From positions 62,001 through 126,000 of the forward strand of contig CALIEB010000002.1 of NCBI GenBank assembly GCA_938022205.1: a stretch of 64,000 nt of DNA, in the 5' to 3' direction. Below, piece by piece: positions 38,105 to 46,341 of this stretch. The first letter of the stretch is position 1; the number at the start of each line of letters is the position of its first letter. The DNA comes from an uncultured Anaerolineae bacterium. GTDB lineage: Bacteria > Chloroflexota > Anaerolineae > Aggregatilineales > Phototrophicaceae. The translations under genes were made by a program, and so were the position numbers. Under the pieces are notes generated by a model. That model made no database searches, was not told the DNA's origin, and saw nothing but the letters and a program-made list of their open reading frames with translations.

Positions 38105-39061
38105 ATGGACTGGTCAACTACCGCCTTTTTGCTGCCGGGACAAGGCTCACAGTACGTTGGCATGGGGGCTGATTTTGCCGCCGCCTTTCCGACCGCCCGC
38201 GCCGTCTACGACGAAGCCGACACCCTGCTAGGCTACGCGCTGTCCGCGCTCATGTTTGGCGGCGAAGAGAGCGAGCTAGCGCAAACGCTGCACACGCAGC
38301 CCGCGATGTACGTGAACAGCATCGCCATCGCGCGGGTGTTGGTGGAACGCTTACCAGCAGCGCGCCCCGCCGCGCTGGCGGGTCACAGTCTTGGCGAGTT
38401 CACCGCGTTGACGCTGGCGGGCGCGCTGGCGTTTGCGGACGGCGTGCGCCTCGTGCAAGCGCGTGCGCAAGCCATGCATGCAGCAGGCAGCGCGCAAAAA
38501 GGCGGGATGGCTGCCATCCTTAACTTGTCAGCGGAGCAAGTTGCCGCCGTTTGCCGCGAAGCGCAAGTGCAAACGGGGCAGCCTGTCGTGCTTGCCAATG
38601 ACAATTGCCCGGGTCAGGTCGTCATCAGCGGCGCGGAAAGCGCGCTAGAAGCCGCGATGGCACTTGCCAAAGAGGCAGGCGCAAAGCGTGCGCTACGCCT
38701 TAACGTCAGCACCGCCAACCACTCGCCGCTCATGCTGCCCGCACAAGAGGCGTTCAGCGCGGCGGTTGACAGCGTGCCGCTTAGCGACCCGCACACCCCT
38801 GTTTATGCTAACATCACCGCTGAACCGTTGCGCGATGCCGCCGCCATCCGCGCTGAAATGCGCCAGCAGATGACCAGCGCAGTGATTTGGACGCGCACAG
38901 TGCAGAATATGATACGCGACGGCATTCAAACGTTCGTTGAGGTCGGCGCAAAGGACGTGCTGAGCGGGCTGGTCAAGCGTATCGACAGCGCGGTGACTGT
39001 GACGCGCATCGGTGACCTCGCCACGTTAGAAGCCTTCCTTGCACAAGCTAACGCAACCTAA
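38105..39061 (+). CDS. fabD: Malonyl-CoA:ACP transacylase
   Basis: A 318-aa FabD, loading malonyl onto acyl-carrier protein for fatty-acid elongation. ATG 38105 with GAGGA upstream is preferred over a longer frame overlapping rpmF. Motifs: FLLPGQGSQYVGMG near the N-terminus, the nucleophile elbow AGHSLGEFTAL, the QxR segment LVQARAQAMHAAG, and the catalytic His in STANHSPLM. The C-terminal VEVGAKDVLSGLVKRI is typical. Expected to share the rpmF transcript. Length is normal. Confidence 0.96.
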   Translation: MDWSTTAFLLPGQGSQYVGMGADFAAAFPTARAVYDEADTLLGYALSALMFGGEESELAQTLHTQPAMYVNSIAIARVLVERLPAARPAALAGHSLGEFTALTLAGALAFADGVRLVQARAQAMHAAGSAQKGGMAAILNLSAEQVAAVCREAQVQTGQPVVLANDNCPGQVVISGAESALEAAMALAKEAGAKRALRLNVSTANHSPLMLPAQEAFSAAVDSVPLSDPHTPVYANITAEPLRDAAAIRAEMRQQMTSAVIWTRTVQNMIRDGIQTFVEVGAKDVLSGLVKRIDSAVTVTRIGDLATLEAFLAQANAT

Positions 39062-39082
39062 GACAAGAGAGAGGCATTGTCT

Positions 39083-40210
39083 GTGTGTAAGCGCGTTTTC
39101 TTGCTGCTGTTGTGCCTTTTAAGCGTGCTAACGCTGCACGCGCAAACTGACGACCCCTTTATCACGAGGCCGCATCGCACGGCTGTGCTGTACGCCGGTC
39201 CCGGCGGCACGTACTTGCAAAAGGGCATCGTGCAGACGGGTGTTGAGCTGCGCATCGTCGAGCGCAACCGCATTGGCGATTGGTTGCGCGTGCAGCGCGG
39301 CAACGCACCCAACTTTGCTATCGACGCTTGGGTCATGCGCGGCTATATCACGCTCAACCCCGCGCTCGACTACACACAAGTGCCAGTAACCACCCTTCCC
39401 GATGGCGACCCCAGCACGCTGTTCAGCCAATCGCTGAAGAAGCTCGCTGAAACGCCTGTCATTCCTCCTATCAGCGCGCTCATGCAGCTAGTGTTTGAGC
39501 AAGGGCAGAGCATGGGACGGCAAGCCAACGTTGTCACCAAAGTAGGCGACAGCGTCATCGCCAACCCGTTCTACCTTAAGCCCTTTAGCCAAGACGACTA
39601 CGTGCTAGGGGCGTATCGCTATCTCGAGGACACTGTACGCTATTACGGCGCGTCGATGGCGGCAGACAGCGTGGCGGCGCAAGTGGGCATGACCAGCTAT
39701 GTGGTGTTTGACCCACTTTGGGCGAACATCAACCCTAACTGTGAGCCGAACGAGACCCCGCTTGCCTGCGAATATCGCACGAAAAACCCCAGCATCGCGT
39801 TTATCTCTTTCGGCGCGAACGACGTGAAGCACATGCCGTTTGCGCGGTTTGAGGCACAAATGCGCGAGATTATTCAGAAGACGCTGGCTAGCGGCATTAT
39901 CCCCGTGCTAACGACGTTTAGCGTCGCGCCTGACTACGAGTACTACGAGCAAGCCATCAAGTTCAACGTCATCCTAGTGGACTTGGCACAAGAATTCAGC
40001 GTGCCGCTCATCAACCTGTGGCTGGCGGCGCGTCCGCTGCCCGCCTATGGGCTAGACGTAGACGGCGTTCACATGCTGCAAACGGGCTTTCGCTTTATCA
40101 AGCTCGACACAGGGTTAGAAAGCTGGTACGGCGTGGGACTGCAAAACCTGCTTGCCATTCGCACGCTGCACGAAATTCGCACGACGTTGGGCTTGGAGCT
40201 TACGCCGTGA
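39083..40210 (+). CDS. Secreted SGNH/GDSL hydrolase with N-terminal SH3-like domain
   Basis: A 375-aa exported protein. GTG 39083 gives good spacing from GAGAGAGG; the alternative TTG 39077 is too close. It has a signal peptide (CKRVFLLLLCLLSVLTLHA), then an SH3-like domain (TAVLYAGPGGTYLQKGIVQT to WVMRGYITL, residues about 30-95). The SGNH domain carries the Ser in VTKVGDSVIAN, the Asn in FISFGANDVKH and the Asp/His pair in GLDVDGVHML. SGNH enzymes remove acyl or acetyl groups from carbohydrates or lipids; with an SH3 domain a cell-wall substrate is plausible. The stop overlaps the next gene's GTG start (GTGA), implying translational coupling. Confidence 0.87.
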   Translation: MCKRVFLLLLCLLSVLTLHAQTDDPFITRPHRTAVLYAGPGGTYLQKGIVQTGVELRIVERNRIGDWLRVQRGNAPNFAIDAWVMRGYITLNPALDYTQVPVTTLPDGDPSTLFSQSLKKLAETPVIPPISALMQLVFEQGQSMGRQANVVTKVGDSVIANPFYLKPFSQDDYVLGAYRYLEDTVRYYGASMAADSVAAQVGMTSYVVFDPLWANINPNCEPNETPLACEYRTKNPSIAFISFGANDVKHMPFARFEAQMREIIQKTLASGIIPVLTTFSVAPDYEYYEQAIKFNVILVDLAQEFSVPLINLWLAARPLPAYGLDVDGVHMLQTGFRFIKLDTGLESWYGVGLQNLLAIRTLHEIRTTLGLELTP

Positions 40211-40620
40211 GCGCGCATGCGATTGTGCTTTATGACGGCGTGTGTAACCTGTGCATCGCGTCAGTCCAGTTCATCATCCGTCACGACCCCGACGGTTACT
40301 TTAGGTTCGCCGCGCAGCAATCTGACGTGGGGCAAGCACTGCTCGCACAGCACGGGGTCACACAAGCCTTAGGCATGGGCGACGACAGCGTCATGCTGCT
40401 GGAAGATGGCAGGGTCTACACCCACAGCGACGCTTCCTTGCGGGTAGCGCGACGGTTGCGCGGCGTGGTCAAGCTAAGCTACGCGCTGATTGTGCTGCCG
40501 CGCTGGCTACGCAACGCCGTTTATCGGCTGATTGCGCGCACGCGCTACCGCGTGTTCGGCAAACAAACACAGTGCTGGCTGCCCACGCCCGACCTACAAG
40601 CGCGCTTTTTAGACGCATAA
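40207..40620 (+). CDS. DCC1-like thiol-disulfide oxidoreductase family protein (DUF393)
   Basis: A 137-aa protein beginning at the GTG that overlaps the upstream TGA; longer frames overlap the SGNH gene and lack family sequence. The N-terminus has VLYDGVCNLCIASVQFIIRHD with the CxxC redox motif. Next come FRFAAQQSD and a mid-region typical of the family (YTHSDASLRVARRL, IPR-like YRVFGKQTQCWLPTPD). DCC1-like proteins are thioredoxin-fold; the physiological partner is not established. Coupling with a secreted hydrolase is unexpected for a cytoplasmic protein. A hairpin terminator follows. Confidence 0.9.
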   Translation: MSAHAIVLYDGVCNLCIASVQFIIRHDPDGYFRFAAQQSDVGQALLAQHGVTQALGMGDDSVMLLEDGRVYTHSDASLRVARRLRGVVKLSYALIVLPRWLRNAVYRLIARTRYRVFGKQTQCWLPTPDLQARFLDA

Positions 40621-40622
40621 TC

Positions 40623-40650
40623 AAGAAGAGGGCAGGCTTGCCCTCTTCTT
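40623..40650. terminator. Symmetrical hairpin terminator between convergent genes
   Basis: AAGAAGAGGGCA (40623-40634), loop GGCT, TGCCCTCTTCTT (40639-40650), a perfect 12-bp stem. It lies between the DCC1-like gene and convergent folE and could serve both. There is no long T-run, so strength is uncertain. Confidence 0.65.
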
Positions 40651-40671
40651 GGCATCCAAGTCAATCCGAGC

Positions 40672-41412
40672 TTAGAGCAATTTCTTGCCGCCAGCGCGCT
40701 CTAAATGCCCCAAAAACTCCTGCCGCAGGTCACGGTTTTGCTTGAACGCGCCCAAGAACGCGCTGGTCGTCATGCCACTGTGACACTTTTGCACGCCGCG
40801 CATCATGCTGCACATGTGCTGCCCATCCATGACCACCGCCACGCCGTGCGCGCCTAGCACCGTCTCGATAAACAGGGCGATTTGGCGCGTCAGGCGTTCT
40901 TGCACTTGCAAGCGGCGGCTGAACATGTCGACGATGCGCGGGATTTTCGACAAGCCAATGACTTTTTCACCCGGAATATAGGCAACATGCGCGTGTCCCA
41001 TGAAGGGCAGCATGTGATGTTCGCACAGGCTAAAATACTCAATGTCGCGCACAATCACCATGTCATCGTATTCCACATCAAATACGGCGTTGTTAATCAA
41101 CTCTGCGGGGTCAACACGGTAGCCGCTAAGCAGTTCTTCATATGCGCCCGCCACGCGCTTAGGTGTAGAAAGCAAGCCCTCACGCTCAGGGTCTTCGCCG
41201 ACAGCGCGCAAAATTTGCGTCACGGCTTGCTTAATTGCTTCTCTATCAACAGGTGGAAAGCCTAGTTCGAAGTCGCGTAAAAATTTTTCGTCGCGTAGCT
41301 GTGCGTCTAGTTCTGTTTCCCCCAACACCATCACGTCAACTTCGTCATAGTGATGATGTCCGTTGCCGTTACCGTTACCATTCTGCTTAGAATGCTTTCC
41401 GTTCTTATGCAT
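40672..41412 (-). CDS. folE: GTP cyclohydrolase I
   Basis: A 246-aa FolE, converting GTP to 7,8-dihydroneopterin triphosphate, the first step of folate or pterin synthesis. The ATG at 41412 has GAGGAC upstream; an ATG 15 nt earlier does not. After a His/Asn/Gly-rich N-terminal extension ([12 protein letters not shown]) comes the catalytic core: zinc ligands in [11 protein letters not shown] and DGQHMCSMM, and [20 protein letters not shown]. The core matches the homodecameric type I enzyme. It lies 110 nt after folK on the same strand, so both pterin steps are clustered. Confidence 0.95.
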   Translation of the reverse strand: MHKNGKHSKQNGNGNGNGHHHYDEVDVMVLGETELDAQLRDEKFLRDFELGFPPVDREAIKQAVTQILRAVGEDPEREGLLSTPKRVAGAYEELLSGYRVDPAELINNAVFDVEYDDMVIVRDIEYFSLCEHHMLPFMGHAHVAYIPGEKVIGLSKIPRIVDMFSRRLQVQERLTRQIALFIETVLGAHGVAVVMDGQHMCSMMRGVQKCHSGMTTSAFLGAFKQNRDLRQEFLGHLERAGGKKLL

Positions 41413-41522
41413 GAGCTTCGTCCTCATTAGCTTGCCGTTATAGGTCTATCATACCCGCTTATAATACGCTACGTTCCTAAGGAGTTAGTTAACATAGTAT
41501 AACGGTTGCAAAAGTTGTTACG

Positions 41523-42011
41523 CTAAAGAGGCTTATCGAGGCGCACGTCAAGGCGTTCAAGCGGCGGTACGTTAAGCCGCTGCGCCAACGCCAGCGCGGT
41601 TTCGCCCGTTTGTGGATGCCGCCATTCTGGCACAAGCTCTGCCAGCGGCACAGCAACATAGGCGCGCGTGGCGATGTCAGCATGCGGCGGCTGGTCACTG
41701 CCTTCCGCCCAAAGAATATCAGCGTCGAACGTCACAACGGGTGACTTGCGCCCATCGGGAAGGTGGCGCACCCGCCCGAGCGCGTCCTCTATCTCACGCA
41801 GCACTTGCTTGAGGTCGGCAGGCGCAAGCGGTGTGCGCACACAGGCAACGGCATTCCAGTAGGGCGCGGCGACAGCATCGCCGACAGCAGGCGAGCGATA
41901 GACTGACGACACGCCGAGCAGCTCCACGCGCTGTGCCAACAAGCGCACGCCCTCGCGCAAGTTCGTTTCGGGGTCAGCGTTCGCGCCTAAGCCCAAGTAT
42001 ACCAGAGCCAT
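41523..42011 (-). CDS. folK: 2-amino-4-hydroxy-6-hydroxymethyldihydropteridine pyrophosphokinase
   Basis: A 162-aa FolK that pyrophosphorylates hydroxymethyl-dihydropterin in folate synthesis. Motifs: VYLGLGANADPETNLREGV at the N-terminus, VSSVYRSPAVG, WNAVACVRT, and the catalytic block EIEDALGRVRHLPDGRKSPVVTFDADIL with the paired Asp residues. Length is normal. It begins 6 nt after the glycosyltransferase stop, so it is cotranscribed with that gene, and folE follows. Confidence 0.95.
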   Translation of the reverse strand: MALVYLGLGANADPETNLREGVRLLAQRVELLGVSSVYRSPAVGDAVAAPYWNAVACVRTPLAPADLKQVLREIEDALGRVRHLPDGRKSPVVTFDADILWAEGSDQPPHADIATRAYVAVPLAELVPEWRHPQTGETALALAQRLNVPPLERLDVRLDKPL

Positions 42012-42017
42012 ACGCGC

Positions 42018-43412
42018 TCACTTGCTCGGCACTGGCACGACAAAGCCCTCGTCAAGCCACATTTGCAAGCGAGCGGGCTTTGCTTCTTTGACGGTAAAGC
42101 CGCGCGGATACTTGTAAACCAACGCCGCCAACGCTGAATCTGCAACGAATTCCCCCAAGAAATCATGGTAAACGCGCCCATGCGACACGAAGCACCACGG
42201 CGCGAGCATCCAGCGCGTTTTCGGCGTGAACACCGGGTGCTGATAGGGCATAGGCGCGAGCTTTTGCGCGTTGAGGATAATGTCCGCGTAGGCTTTGACC
42301 ATCGTCTCTTGCGAGAAGTGCGTGTACAGCCATTTAAGCGTGGCGGGCGCAGCGCGCTGTTCTTGGCTGATGATGCGGTAGGCGGCTTCGGCAGCTGCCA
42401 TCACATCGCCGTAGTCCACCAAATCGACCAAGTGTTCGGGCAACATGCCGCGATACGCGCCCACACGCGCCACCACGCAGGGCGTGCCACACGCCAAAGA
42501 TTCGTACGGCGTGTTGCCGAACGTTTCAACGTAGTTGCCCAGCGCAAAGGTCACCGCACCAACGCTGTAAAACTCTGGCATAAGGCTGTCGCTCACCCAC
42601 TCGTGAAAGACAAAGTAGTCGCGCAAGCCGCGCTCGTCAATGTCGCGCATGAGTCCGTCGTAATACTCGCGCACGCTAGGCGAAAGGTTGGTGTCAATCC
42701 ACTGCGGCACCAGCACGCGCACGTTCTTCAGGGCGTATTGATGCACCAGCACGTCCACTACCGCAATCGTCTGGCGAATACCCTTTGCATCCTCTGGGCG
42801 GTGCGGATAGAGAATGTAGTGATAGCGGTCAGGCTCAAGCCCAAGCTGCTTGACGATGGTTTTAGGCGGCGTGTGACGGTAGACAGTAAAGTCTAGCCCA
42901 TTGTGAATGACGTAGATGCGCTTGGCTAGTTCTGGGAAAAACCGCCCTGCGGTGTGCTGCCACGTGGCGGCAGTGTGCTGTGATGGCAAAATCAGCGCGT
43001 CACCTTGAAACAAAAAGCCCGATTGCAAGGTTTCACTGAAGAGAACGCTGCGCAACGACATCACGTAGGGCTTATCCAACGCGATGTAGGGGAAAATCAA
43101 ACCGCCGTCGTGGTTGTAGAACACGTCAGCATCCGCCAAGTAATCGCCCGTAAGCTGAATGGCGTGGGCGATGTTGTAGGGCGGAGTTTCGTAAGGCTCG
43201 GGAAAAGGCTGCTTGAAACGATAGAGCGGCAGCACTTTGGCGCGCTCGTGCCACTGAAAGGGCTGCGCAGCATCAGCGCGGCGCGTACACAGCACCGTCA
43301 CCTCATGCCCACGCTCAGCTAAGTAGACCGCTACTTTTTTGAGCTGTTTTTGCGCCCCGCCCATGCTCTTGTCAGCAAAAAGCGGGGTCATGGAAAACAT
43401 CAGGATTTTCAT
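42018..43412 (-). CDS. GT-B fold glycosyltransferase (GT4-like)
   Basis: A 464-aa soluble glycosyltransferase. The N-terminal Rossmann domain begins MKILMFSMTPLFADKSMGGAQ with the GG(A)Q acceptor loop of group-1 enzymes. The C-terminal domain has YVIHNGLDFTVY, LYPHRPEDAKG and the nucleotide-sugar site FGNTPYESLACGTPCVVARV with its E-x7-E-like arrangement. The start overlaps the upstream SDR stop as ATGA, a coupled pair. Acceptor and donor are unknown. A predicted role is a cytoplasmic step in a surface glycan or glycolipid. Confidence 0.88.
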   Translation of the reverse strand: MKILMFSMTPLFADKSMGGAQKQLKKVAVYLAERGHEVTVLCTRRADAAQPFQWHERAKVLPLYRFKQPFPEPYETPPYNIAHAIQLTGDYLADADVFYNHDGGLIFPYIALDKPYVMSLRSVLFSETLQSGFLFQGDALILPSQHTAATWQHTAGRFFPELAKRIYVIHNGLDFTVYRHTPPKTIVKQLGLEPDRYHYILYPHRPEDAKGIRQTIAVVDVLVHQYALKNVRVLVPQWIDTNLSPSVREYYDGLMRDIDERGLRDYFVFHEWVSDSLMPEFYSVGAVTFALGNYVETFGNTPYESLACGTPCVVARVGAYRGMLPEHLVDLVDYGDVMAAAEAAYRIISQEQRAAPATLKWLYTHFSQETMVKAYADIILNAQKLAPMPYQHPVFTPKTRWMLAPWCFVSHGRVYHDFLGEFVADSALAALVYKYPRGFTVKEAKPARLQMWLDEGFVVPVPSK

Positions 43413-44128
43413 GCTTTGTTGTACACGCCTATGCTATCACCGCTAATCGCCCGTGCCGCGTCAGAAGTGAGAAAACCAATCACCTCCGCAAGCTGGTCGG
43501 GGGTCACCCACTTGCTAAAATCCGCGTTGGGCATGTCGCGGCGGTTGGCAGGCGTGTCAATCGTGCTGGGCATCACGCCGTTCACACGCACGTCATGCGC
43601 CAGCAGCTCCGCCGCCATGCTTTGGACGATGCGTTCAGCAGCTGCCTTGCTAGCGGTATACGCTGCCATGTCTTTCGCGCCCTTTAGCCCGCTGCGCGCC
43701 AGCACCACCACGATGCTGCCGCCACCGTGCGCCACCATGTGCTTTGCCACACGTCCACACGCCACGAACACGCAGCGGGCGTTGATATACATCATCTGCT
43801 CGAACACGCTCACATCGCTTTCGTGAACAGGCGTTCCCATCGTAAACCCGCCCGCCGTGTGAACCATCGCGTGAATACGTCCAAAGCGCGCTTCAGCTGC
43901 TTTGACCATCGCCTCGACATCTGCAGGCTGCCCTAAATCTGCTGTCAAAGTCAAGCAAACTCCCAGCGCGTCGCCCATCGCCTCTGTCAGCGCGTCAAGC
44001 CCAGCCTGCACACGGTCGACCAGCACAAGTTGCGCGCGGCGCGCGGCGTAGTATGCCACGACTGCCCGCGCTAGCTGCCCAGCTGCACCTGTAATCAACA
44101 CCGTTTGTTGTTGTGTGGTGTCGCTCAT
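43409..44128 (-). CDS. Short-chain dehydrogenase/reductase
   Basis: A 239-aa SDR. ATG 44128 has AAGGGG upstream and starts just before the cofactor loop, LITGAAGQLARAVVAYYAA, with Asp in VLVDRV suggesting NAD preference. The active site is complete: Ser in VVLARSGLKG and Tyr/Lys in AAYTASKAAAE. ATGA overlap with the glycosyltransferase indicates a shared operon, so a nucleotide-sugar or lipid substrate is possible, but sequence alone cannot tell. It is divergent from the BY-kinase-like gene across 167 nt. Confidence 0.9.
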   Translation of the reverse strand: MSDTTQQQTVLITGAAGQLARAVVAYYAARRAQLVLVDRVQAGLDALTEAMGDALGVCLTLTADLGQPADVEAMVKAAEARFGRIHAMVHTAGGFTMGTPVHESDVSVFEQMMYINARCVFVACGRVAKHMVAHGGGSIVVVLARSGLKGAKDMAAYTASKAAAERIVQSMAAELLAHDVRVNGVMPSTIDTPANRRDMPNADFSKWVTPDQLAEVIGFLTSDAARAISGDSIGVYNKA

Positions 44129-44295
44129 TGTCGCCCCTTTTTTGTCATGGTTTGTTGTGATTATACCAAGCGCGTCCAACATGTTAAAATGCGTATTTGC
44201 TAACTTTTGTGCCTTGTAAAAGAGGCTACCCACGTCCTATAAACGCCGTTAGAATGACCACAACTCACACAAAAGCCCATCAGGAGCAAACACGG

Positions 44296-44946
44296 ATGGC
44301 AACCCCCAACCTTATCACGCTGACAGACCCGCGCTCGGCTGCTGCCGAAGCCTATCGCACGCTGCGCACCAACCTCATGTTCAGCAGCGTCGAGAAACCT
44401 ATTCACACGCTGCTTGTCACATCACCCGCGCTGGATGACCACAAAAGCATTGCCGTTGCCAACCTCGCCGTAACGTTTGCACAAAGCGGCAACAAGACAA
44501 TCTTGGTAGATTGTGACCTACGCCAGCCCGCGCAGGGGCGCATCTGGGGGGTCGATAGCGACAAAGGCTTAAGCACGATGATGCTCGACGACAGCGCGCT
44601 GGCAAACCCGCCGCTCATACAAACGGACGTTCCCAACTTGCAGCTGCTGACAACAGGCGAACGCCCACCTAACCCCGCCGACCTGCTAAGCAGCCAGCGT
44701 ATGCTAGAGATTATCGGCGTACTAAAGGCACGCGCGACTTACGTGCTGTTCGACAGCCCACCTGTGCTGCTAGCGACAGATGCCGCGCTGCTAGGCGTGA
44801 AGGTCGACGGTGCGCTGCTGGTGGTGCGAACGGGCAAGACGCGCCGCGATGAAAGCAGCCGCGCCCGCGACACACTTGAGCGCGTAAACGTGCGCGTGCT
44901 TGGCGCGGTACTCACGCACGCCCCCAAAGAAAACGCCGTTTATTAA
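44296..44946 (+). CDS. CpsD/CapB-like tyrosine autokinase (BY-kinase) with altered P-loop
   Basis: A 216-aa ATPase of the polysaccharide-associated bacterial tyrosine kinase family. ATG 44296 has CAGGAG upstream. It shows the RTNLMFSS start of the family, the Walker A' motif ILVDCDLRQP, Walker B in YVLFDSPPVLLATDA, and GALLVVRTGKTRRDE. The Walker A loop is unusual: SPALDDHKSIAVANL, where the canonical form is G-E-G-K-S-T; the Lys and Ser are kept but both Gly are replaced. The C-terminal Tyr cluster is reduced to one terminal Tyr (NAVY). No Wzz-type activator is adjacent. It may act as a regulator of glycan export rather than a classical kinase. Confidence 0.82.
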   Translation: MATPNLITLTDPRSAAAEAYRTLRTNLMFSSVEKPIHTLLVTSPALDDHKSIAVANLAVTFAQSGNKTILVDCDLRQPAQGRIWGVDSDKGLSTMMLDDSALANPPLIQTDVPNLQLLTTGERPPNPADLLSSQRMLEIIGVLKARATYVLFDSPPVLLATDAALLGVKVDGALLVVRTGKTRRDESSRARDTLERVNVRVLGAVLTHAPKENAVY

Positions 44947-45007
44947 GCCAAAAACGCTCGTTTGCTGGTCATAAATGGTCTTATCGCGTCGTAAGTTGCT
45001 AAACTGC

Positions 45008-45013
45008 TATAAT
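45008..45013 (+). promoter_or_regulatory. -10 box (TATAAT) upstream of the MFS gene
   Basis: A perfect TATAAT at 45008-45013 with a poor -35. If used, transcription starts near 45020, downstream of the in-frame ATG at 45012, which favours the ATG at 45054 as the true start. Confidence 0.4.
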
Positions 45014-45053
45014 GACGATAAGTACACTGAGATTTACAGATTGGCAAACGTTG

Positions 45054-46298
45054 ATGAATAAATCAATTCGTCAACCTAAGCGTTGGCAACTCACGCTAGG
45101 CGTTATTTTGTTCTCACAGTTTATGACGGCTGTGGGATTTTCGATGATTGTGCCGTTTTTGCCGCTTTACGTGCGCGAGCTAGGCAGCGTGAGCGGCTTA
45201 AACCTTGAGTTAGCTGCGGGGCTGGTGGTTTCCGCTACAGGCTTTACAATGATGTTCGCCGCGCCGATTTGGGGGGTGCTGGCGGATAGATACGGGCGCA
45301 AGCTCATGTTGCTGCGCGCCACTTACGGCGGCACGTTGATTTTAGGCAGCATGGGCTTGGCGCAAAATGTCGAGCAGCTCATCCTGCTGCGCGCCCTACA
45401 GGGCGGTATTACCGGCACAGTCGCAGCGTCTAACGCGCTGGTTGCGGCGATTGTGCCGCGCGAGCGCAGTGGCTTTGCCATGAGCCTGCTGCAAATGGGC
45501 TTTTGGGGTGGCATCACGTTGGGTCCGCTCTTAGGTGGGCTGTTGGCAGATGCGTTCGGCTATCACGCGCCTTATATCGCCACCGCCGCCCTATTAGGCA
45601 TGTCGGGTTTATTCGTTCAGTTCGGGGTCGATGAGCAGCACGCGCCGATGCCCACCACACCACAAGCGCGGCAAGGCTTTATCGCCAGCTGGAAGCATGT
45701 CATCCATTACGAAGGCGTGCCTGCGCTGTATACGATACGCTTCTTGGCGGGCGTGGCGCGCAATATGTTGCTGCCGATTGCGCCGCTGTTTGTGGTCGCG
45801 CTGCTGCCTGCTTCCACGCAAGGCGAGAGCATCTATGCAGGCATGGTCTCGGCAGTGGCATCGTTTAGTGCTACGATAAGCGGCGTGTACTTGGGCAGGC
45901 TGGGCGACAGAATAGGACACCGCACTATCCTTGTCGGTGCGGCACTGCTGGGCGGCTTAGGCTATATTCCGCAAATGTTCGTGCAAGATGTCTGGCAGCT
46001 CATCGCGCTGCAGGCAACCAGCGGCGTTGCCATCGGCGGGGTCATCGCCGCGCTTTCCGCCTCGCTGGCACAGTACACCCAACCCGGCGAAGAGGGCGCA
46101 GTGTATGGGCTCGACCAAGCGATTTTGTCGGCAGCATTCGCGCTCGCGCCTATGATTGGCGCGCTCGCAGCGATGACTATCGGCGCGCGCGGCAGCTTTG
46201 GCTTTGCGGCACTACTGTTTTTCTGTGTTAGCTGGGTAGCCTACACGCGCCTCAAACCGCTGCCGCAAGTTGCAACCGTGGCTGTGGCGGGTGACTAG
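45054..46298 (+). CDS. Major facilitator superfamily transporter
   Basis: A 414-aa protein with about twelve hydrophobic helices. The MFS signature loop 2-3 is present as GVLADRYGRKLMLLRA, and the second-half equivalent as LGRLGDRIGHRTILVGA. The layout resembles multidrug (DHA1-type) exporters: MIVPFLPLYVREL in helix 1 and LQMGFWGGITLGPLLGGLLADAFGY in helix 5. The substrate is unknown. The start at 45054 rather than 45012 is based on a TATAAT overlapping the earlier ATG. It is convergent with the aminotransferase operon. Confidence 0.9.
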   Translation: MNKSIRQPKRWQLTLGVILFSQFMTAVGFSMIVPFLPLYVRELGSVSGLNLELAAGLVVSATGFTMMFAAPIWGVLADRYGRKLMLLRATYGGTLILGSMGLAQNVEQLILLRALQGGITGTVAASNALVAAIVPRERSGFAMSLLQMGFWGGITLGPLLGGLLADAFGYHAPYIATAALLGMSGLFVQFGVDEQHAPMPTTPQARQGFIASWKHVIHYEGVPALYTIRFLAGVARNMLLPIAPLFVVALLPASTQGESIYAGMVSAVASFSATISGVYLGRLGDRIGHRTILVGAALLGGLGYIPQMFVQDVWQLIALQATSGVAIGGVIAALSASLAQYTQPGEEGAVYGLDQAILSAAFALAPMIGALAAMTIGARGSFGFAALLFFCVSWVAYTRLKPLPQVATVAVAGD

Positions 46299-46341
46299 CC
46301 TGCGCCTAAGTCCTAACCGACTTAAAGATGCTGCCCGATAC

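Noticed and set aside
41413-41522. Promoter or riboswitch between folK and folE
   Set aside because: AT-rich with TATACT- and TATGAT-like hexamers on the minus strand, but no matching -35 at proper spacing and no conserved riboswitch core.
46307-46324. Hairpin TAAGTC-CTAACC-GACTTA between convergent MFS and aminotransferase genes
   Set aside because: Only 6 bp, AT-containing, and no T-run on either strand; too weak to call a terminator.
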